5,636 nucleotides of DNA, from NCBI GenBank assembly GCA_016195585.1, contig JACPZJ010000102.1, positions 1 through 5,636 on the forward strand, read 5' to 3'. The position numbers were made by a program, and so were the translations under genes. Position 1 is the first letter of the stretch, and the number at the start of each line of letters is the position of its first letter. The notes below the pieces were generated by a model. It did no database searches, was not told where the DNA came from, and saw nothing but the letters and a program-made list of their open reading frames with translations. Origin of the DNA: Nitrospirota bacterium (GTDB lineage: Bacteria; Nitrospirota; CAKKRA01; 9FT-COMBO-42-15). Below, one piece after another: positions 4,972 to 5,636 of this stretch.

Positions 4972-5636
4972 ATGATAAATTATATCCTTCGCCGTCTCTT
5001 TCACATGATCCCCATACTTTTAGGGGTTACAATAATTTCATTTATTATAATAAAGCTTGCGCCCGGGGACTTTCTTACGATGATGGCTCTAAACCCGCAG
5101 ATAGCCCCTGAGACAATAGAGCTGATGCGCAGGCAGTTCGGCCTTGACCAGCCATTGTATATTCAGTACCTGAAGTGGCTTACAGGGATACTCCGCTTTG
5201 ACTTTGGATATTCCTTTACATACAGGATTCCTGTATCAACACTGATACTGGAGCGGGTTGCAAACACCCTGATACTTGCAGTCTGCGCAGCCTTTGTCTC
5301 ATGGATTGCTGCTGTAGCCCTCGGCGTCTACTCTGCTATCCATCAAAACAGCAGGTTTGACAAGATAATCTCATTTTTCTCATACACAACCCTGTCTGTC
5401 CCGAGTTTTTTCCTTGCCCTGCTCGGCATCTTTATTGCAGCAAAGACAGGATGGTTTCCAACAGGCGGCGCAGTGAGTTATAACTACAGCGCGCTCGGCA
5501 TATGGGAGAGGCTCCTTGACCGGATACATCACCTGATACTGCCTGTCTTTGTCCTCGGTTTTATTGGCATTGGCTCGCTCATCAGGCAGATGCGGAGCAA
5601 TTTTATAGAGGTGATGCGCCAGCCCTATGCAATAAC
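4972..5636 (+). CDS. DppB/OppB-type ABC transporter permease, 3' end cut by the window
   Basis: The first 221 residues of an inner-membrane permease subunit are present. The reading frame begins MINYILRRLFHMIPILLGVT and is open to the window end. Visible membrane segments are about 12-29, 98-119, 132-156 and 186-205. The motif KLAPGD (28-33) and RRQFGLDQPLYIQYLKWL (53-70) are typical of DppB/OppB N-terminal and periplasmic regions. The sequence stops at EVMRQPYAI (213-221), where the cytoplasmic EAA loop that contacts the ATPase begins. About a third of a normal protein of this family, including the last two membrane helices, lies beyond the window. The start is 3 nt after the upstream stop with no strong ribosome site close by, so translational coupling with the binding protein is likely. 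A second permease (DppC-like) and ATPases are expected downstream. Confidence 0.92.
   Translation, partial: MINYILRRLFHMIPILLGVTIISFIIIKLAPGDFLTMMALNPQIAPETIELMRRQFGLDQPLYIQYLKWLTGILRFDFGYSFTYRIPVSTLILERVANTLILAVCAAFVSWIAAVALGVYSAIHQNSRFDKIISFFSYTTLSVPSFFLALLGIFIAAKTGWFPTGGAVSYNYSALGIWERLLDRIHHLILPVFVLGFIGIGSLIRQMRSNFIEVMRQPYAI

Noticed and set aside
4339..5004. A 221-codon open frame on the minus strand across the end of the solute-binding gene and the permease start.
   Set aside because: It lies antisense to two well-supported genes, its translation is rich in Leu, His, Tyr and Cys with no recognisable domain, and it is explained by the codon bias of the + strand genes.

Overview
This window reads as chromosomal DNA from an anaerobic Gram-negative-type bacterium. 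It has moderate GC, many ATA (Ile) and AGG (Arg) codons, and intergenic spaces packed with short palindromic repeats. That style resembles Nitrospirota, Desulfobacterota and related candidate phyla. The assignment is an inference from codon and repeat style, not from a marker gene. No RNA genes, CRISPR array, transposase or phage gene is visible.

Layout, all genes on the + strand. Positions 1-277 have no gene. They hold an 18-bp dyad shaped like a Crp/Fnr-family operator (43-60), a composite palindromic repeat block (about 80-211), and a good sigma70-type promoter (228-256). Gene 1 (278-2221) encodes a RACo-type corrinoid-activating ATPase: an N-terminal [2Fe-2S] ferredoxin domain followed by an ASKHA ATPase domain. 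Positions 2222-2398 carry three more hairpins. Gene 2 (2399-3040) is a Crp/Fnr-family regulator with an intact cyclic-nucleotide pocket signature but an unusual recognition helix. Positions 3041-3261 hold a second composite repeat in which one palindromic element appears inserted inside another. Gene 3 (3262-4968) is a family-5 (Dpp/Opp-type) solute-binding lipoprotein. Gene 4 (4972 to the window end, truncated) is the matching DppB/OppB-type permease, starting 3 nt after gene 3 stops.

How they may work together: genes 3 and 4 are clearly one operon for import of a peptide or similar small solute. Gene 1 should keep a corrinoid methyl carrier in the active Co(I) state, but no corrinoid protein or methyltransferase lies in this window, so its partner must be elsewhere, perhaps just upstream. 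Gene 2 may control its neighbours. The operator-like dyad upstream of gene 1 and the altered recognition helix of gene 2 make a testable local regulatory pair. The individual genes belong to known families. What looks least ordinary is the repeat architecture and the possible regulator-operator pairing.
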